Source: DATBSK01 sp040902705
Lineage (GTDB): Bacteria; Actinomycetota; Acidimicrobiia; IMCC26256; PALSA-555
Assembly (NCBI GenBank): GCA_040902705.1
Contig: JBBDWT010000044.1
Coordinates: 1-6,996, forward strand
DNA: 6,996 nt
Direction: 5' to 3'
The notes under the pieces were generated by a model that saw only the letters and a program-made list of their open reading frames with translations, searched no databases and was not told the DNA's origin. Positions within the stretch are counted from its first letter, which is position 1; each line of letters starts with the position of its first letter. Positions 5,784 through 6,996 of this stretch are shown in pieces. A program made the position numbers and the translations under genes.

Positions 5784-6896
5784 TCAGCGAGCCGGCTCGC
5801 CGTGCTCGACGGAGTAGATCTCGGGGAGGTGCTGCGTGATGAGGTCCCACCTCGCACCTTCGTCGGTGCTCCCCCACAGCTCGCCGCTGGTCGTCCCGAA
5901 GTACACGCCGATCGGATCACCGGCGTCGACGGTCATTGCCTGACGCTTCACCGTGAGCCACCCTCGCTCGGGAAGCCCGGAGTCGCAGCGCGTCCACGAT
6001 TCACCGGCGTCGCGCGTGACGTACGCCGCGGGACGTCCGTCGGGGCTCGTGCGCGGCCACACGTCGGTGCCGTCCATGGGGAACACCCACGCGGTGTCGG
6101 GGTCGCGGGGGTGCAGCTCGATCGGAAAGCCGATGTCACCGACGTCGCGCGGCATGTTGTCGCCGATGCGCGACCAGCGACCCTCGGCGCGCTCCATCCG
6201 ATAGATGCCGCAGTGGTTCTGCTGGTAGAGGCGGTCGGGCCGGGCCGGGTGGAGGCGCACGCAGTGCGGATCGTGCCCGAACTCCGGCTCCTCGTCGGGC
6301 AGGAACGCAGTGAGGCAGCCGGCGTTGAGCGGCTGCCAGTCGCCGCCGCCGTCGGTGCTCTCGAAGACCCCACCCGCCGACAAGCCGAGGTAGAGGTGGT
6401 CCGCGTCGCGCGGATCGATGATCACCGAGTGCAGCATCGATCCGTCAGGCGTGTTCTCCTCCGGCCACTCCGCCCAGGTCTCCCACATCGGGTGGTCGTT
6501 CCACCCTCCGACGGGCTCCCACGTGACGCCCGCGTCCTCGGTGCGGAACAGCCCCTGCGGCGACCCTCCCGCGTACCAGGCACCCGGCTCGTCGGCGTGC
6601 CCGGGCGACAACCAGAAGACCGAGCTCAGGCTCCGGCCGAGCGGGTCGCCGCTCGCGAACGCAGGAGGGCGGGTCGCCTCGGTCCACGACGCGCCGAGGT
6701 CGTCGGAGCGGAAGATCGTCGGCCCGAGATGCCCGGTGCGCGTCGCGAGGAGCAGCGTGCGCCCATCGCGTGGATCGAGCACCGCGTGCTGCACGACGTG
6801 CCCGAGGAACATCGGTCCCTCGATCGCCCACGCCCGGCGGTCGTCCGACGAGAGCACCCACGCTCCCTTGCGGGTCCCGATCACGAGGCAGGTCAT
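5784..6896 (-). CDS. BNR/Asp-box beta-propeller protein (sialidase-fold), intracellular
   Basis: This 370-residue protein has five clear Asp-boxes (S/T-x-D-x-G-x-x-W) at 64-71, 119-126, 180-187, 294-301 and 343-350, plus a degenerate one near 17-23 (SDDRRAW). These turns mark the blades of a six- or seven-bladed propeller, as in sialidases, Vps10-type and photosystem-assembly-type proteins. The repeats alone do not show enzyme activity, and an exo-alpha-sialidase label would be too specific. The N-terminus MTCLVIGTRKGAWVL lacks a signal peptide, so the protein is probably cytosolic. Conserved-looking loops rich in Trp, His and Cys (WNDHPMWETWAEW at 132-144; FGHDPHC at 206-212; QQNHCGIYR at 225-233) could bind a ligand or metal. 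Start ATG 6896-6894 has GAGGAG 6 nt upstream and overlaps the stop of a preceding short frame (ATGA). The MoaD-like gene follows after 31 nt. Confidence 0.85.
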   Translation of the reverse strand: MTCLVIGTRKGAWVLSSDDRRAWAIEGPMFLGHVVQHAVLDPRDGRTLLLATRTGHLGPTIFRSDDLGASWTEATRPPAFASGDPLGRSLSSVFWLSPGHADEPGAWYAGGSPQGLFRTEDAGVTWEPVGGWNDHPMWETWAEWPEENTPDGSMLHSVIIDPRDADHLYLGLSAGGVFESTDGGGDWQPLNAGCLTAFLPDEEPEFGHDPHCVRLHPARPDRLYQQNHCGIYRMERAEGRWSRIGDNMPRDVGDIGFPIELHPRDPDTAWVFPMDGTDVWPRTSPDGRPAAYVTRDAGESWTRCDSGLPERGWLTVKRQAMTVDAGDPIGVYFGTTSGELWGSTDEGARWDLITQHLPEIYSVEHGEPAR

Positions 6897-6996
6897 GCGG
6901 CACTCCTCGCGCGCGGGTCGGTCGCCGGCAGGGCTTTGGTCGAGACCTGCGCCATGTGTCGCTCCCCCACACGTCCCGGTGTCGGACGGCCAGAAC
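6893..6996 (-). CDS. Short ORF or C-terminal end of an upstream gene
   Basis: A minus-strand frame enters from the right window edge and stops at TGA 6895-6893, overlapping the BNR gene start as ATGA. Inside it, ATG 6955-6953 is preceded by GGGGAG at a 6-nt spacing (6967-6962), so an independent 20-residue product is possible. It would start MAQVSTKALP and be basic and Ala-rich. Alternatively this is just the tail of a longer gene beyond the window. Either way the overlap suggests translational coupling to the BNR gene. No homology is recognised. Confidence 0.4.
   Translation of the reverse strand, partial: SGRPTPGRVGERHMAQVSTKALPATDPRARSAA
6903..6908 (-). promoter_or_regulatory. Ribosome binding site of the BNR gene
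   Basis: GAGGAG on the minus strand is 6 nt before ATG 6896, near ideal spacing. It supports this start over the longer overlapping frame that begins at 6972, which is a shadow. Confidence 0.7.

Overview
The window is high-GC DNA with strong G/C bias at third codon positions, frequent GTG starts and purine-rich Shine-Dalgarno sites. Its gene content (a stand-alone branched-chain-type binding protein, an actinobacterial-looking orphan DNA methyltransferase, a PhyH oxygenase) fits an uncultured actinobacterium, perhaps of the Acidimicrobiia. That placement is inference. Two runs of N (10 and 100 bases) show that it is a draft scaffold, probably from a metagenome.

Layout. Positions 1-184 hold the end of a rightward gene, probably with a frame disturbance. 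Its possible stop shares a CTAG with the stop of the next, convergent gene. Positions 181-3330 form a leftward three-gene cluster, read in the order: secreted substrate-binding protein (3330-1996), alpha/beta hydrolase of the hormone-sensitive-lipase type (1960-1004), PhyH-type Fe(II)/2-oxoglutarate dioxygenase (1017-181). The gaps are 35 nt and then a 14-nt overlap, so co-transcription is likely. The set reads as capture of an organic compound followed by hydrolytic and oxidative processing; the substrate cannot be told from the sequence. A 220-nt divergent spacer (3331-3550) follows and contains a coding-like tract on the minus strand.

From about 3551 a rightward gene encodes a beta-class DNA methyltransferase fused to a C-terminal nuclease-like domain in which the expected catalytic lysine is absent. 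It is followed by a small rightward ORF cut by the 100-N gap. The 55 bases on each side of that gap are identical, so the gap is most likely an unmerged contig overlap rather than missing DNA.

The right end (5492-6996) is a second leftward cluster: a 20-codon ORF or the tail of an off-window gene, whose stop overlaps the start of an intracellular five-Asp-box (BNR) propeller protein, followed by a MoaD/ThiS-like ubiquitin-fold protein ending in Gly-Gly. No tRNA, rRNA, CRISPR array, insertion sequence or transposase was seen. The most unusual items are the methyltransferase fusion, the small ORF that lacks a normal start codon, and the BNR-MoaD pair.
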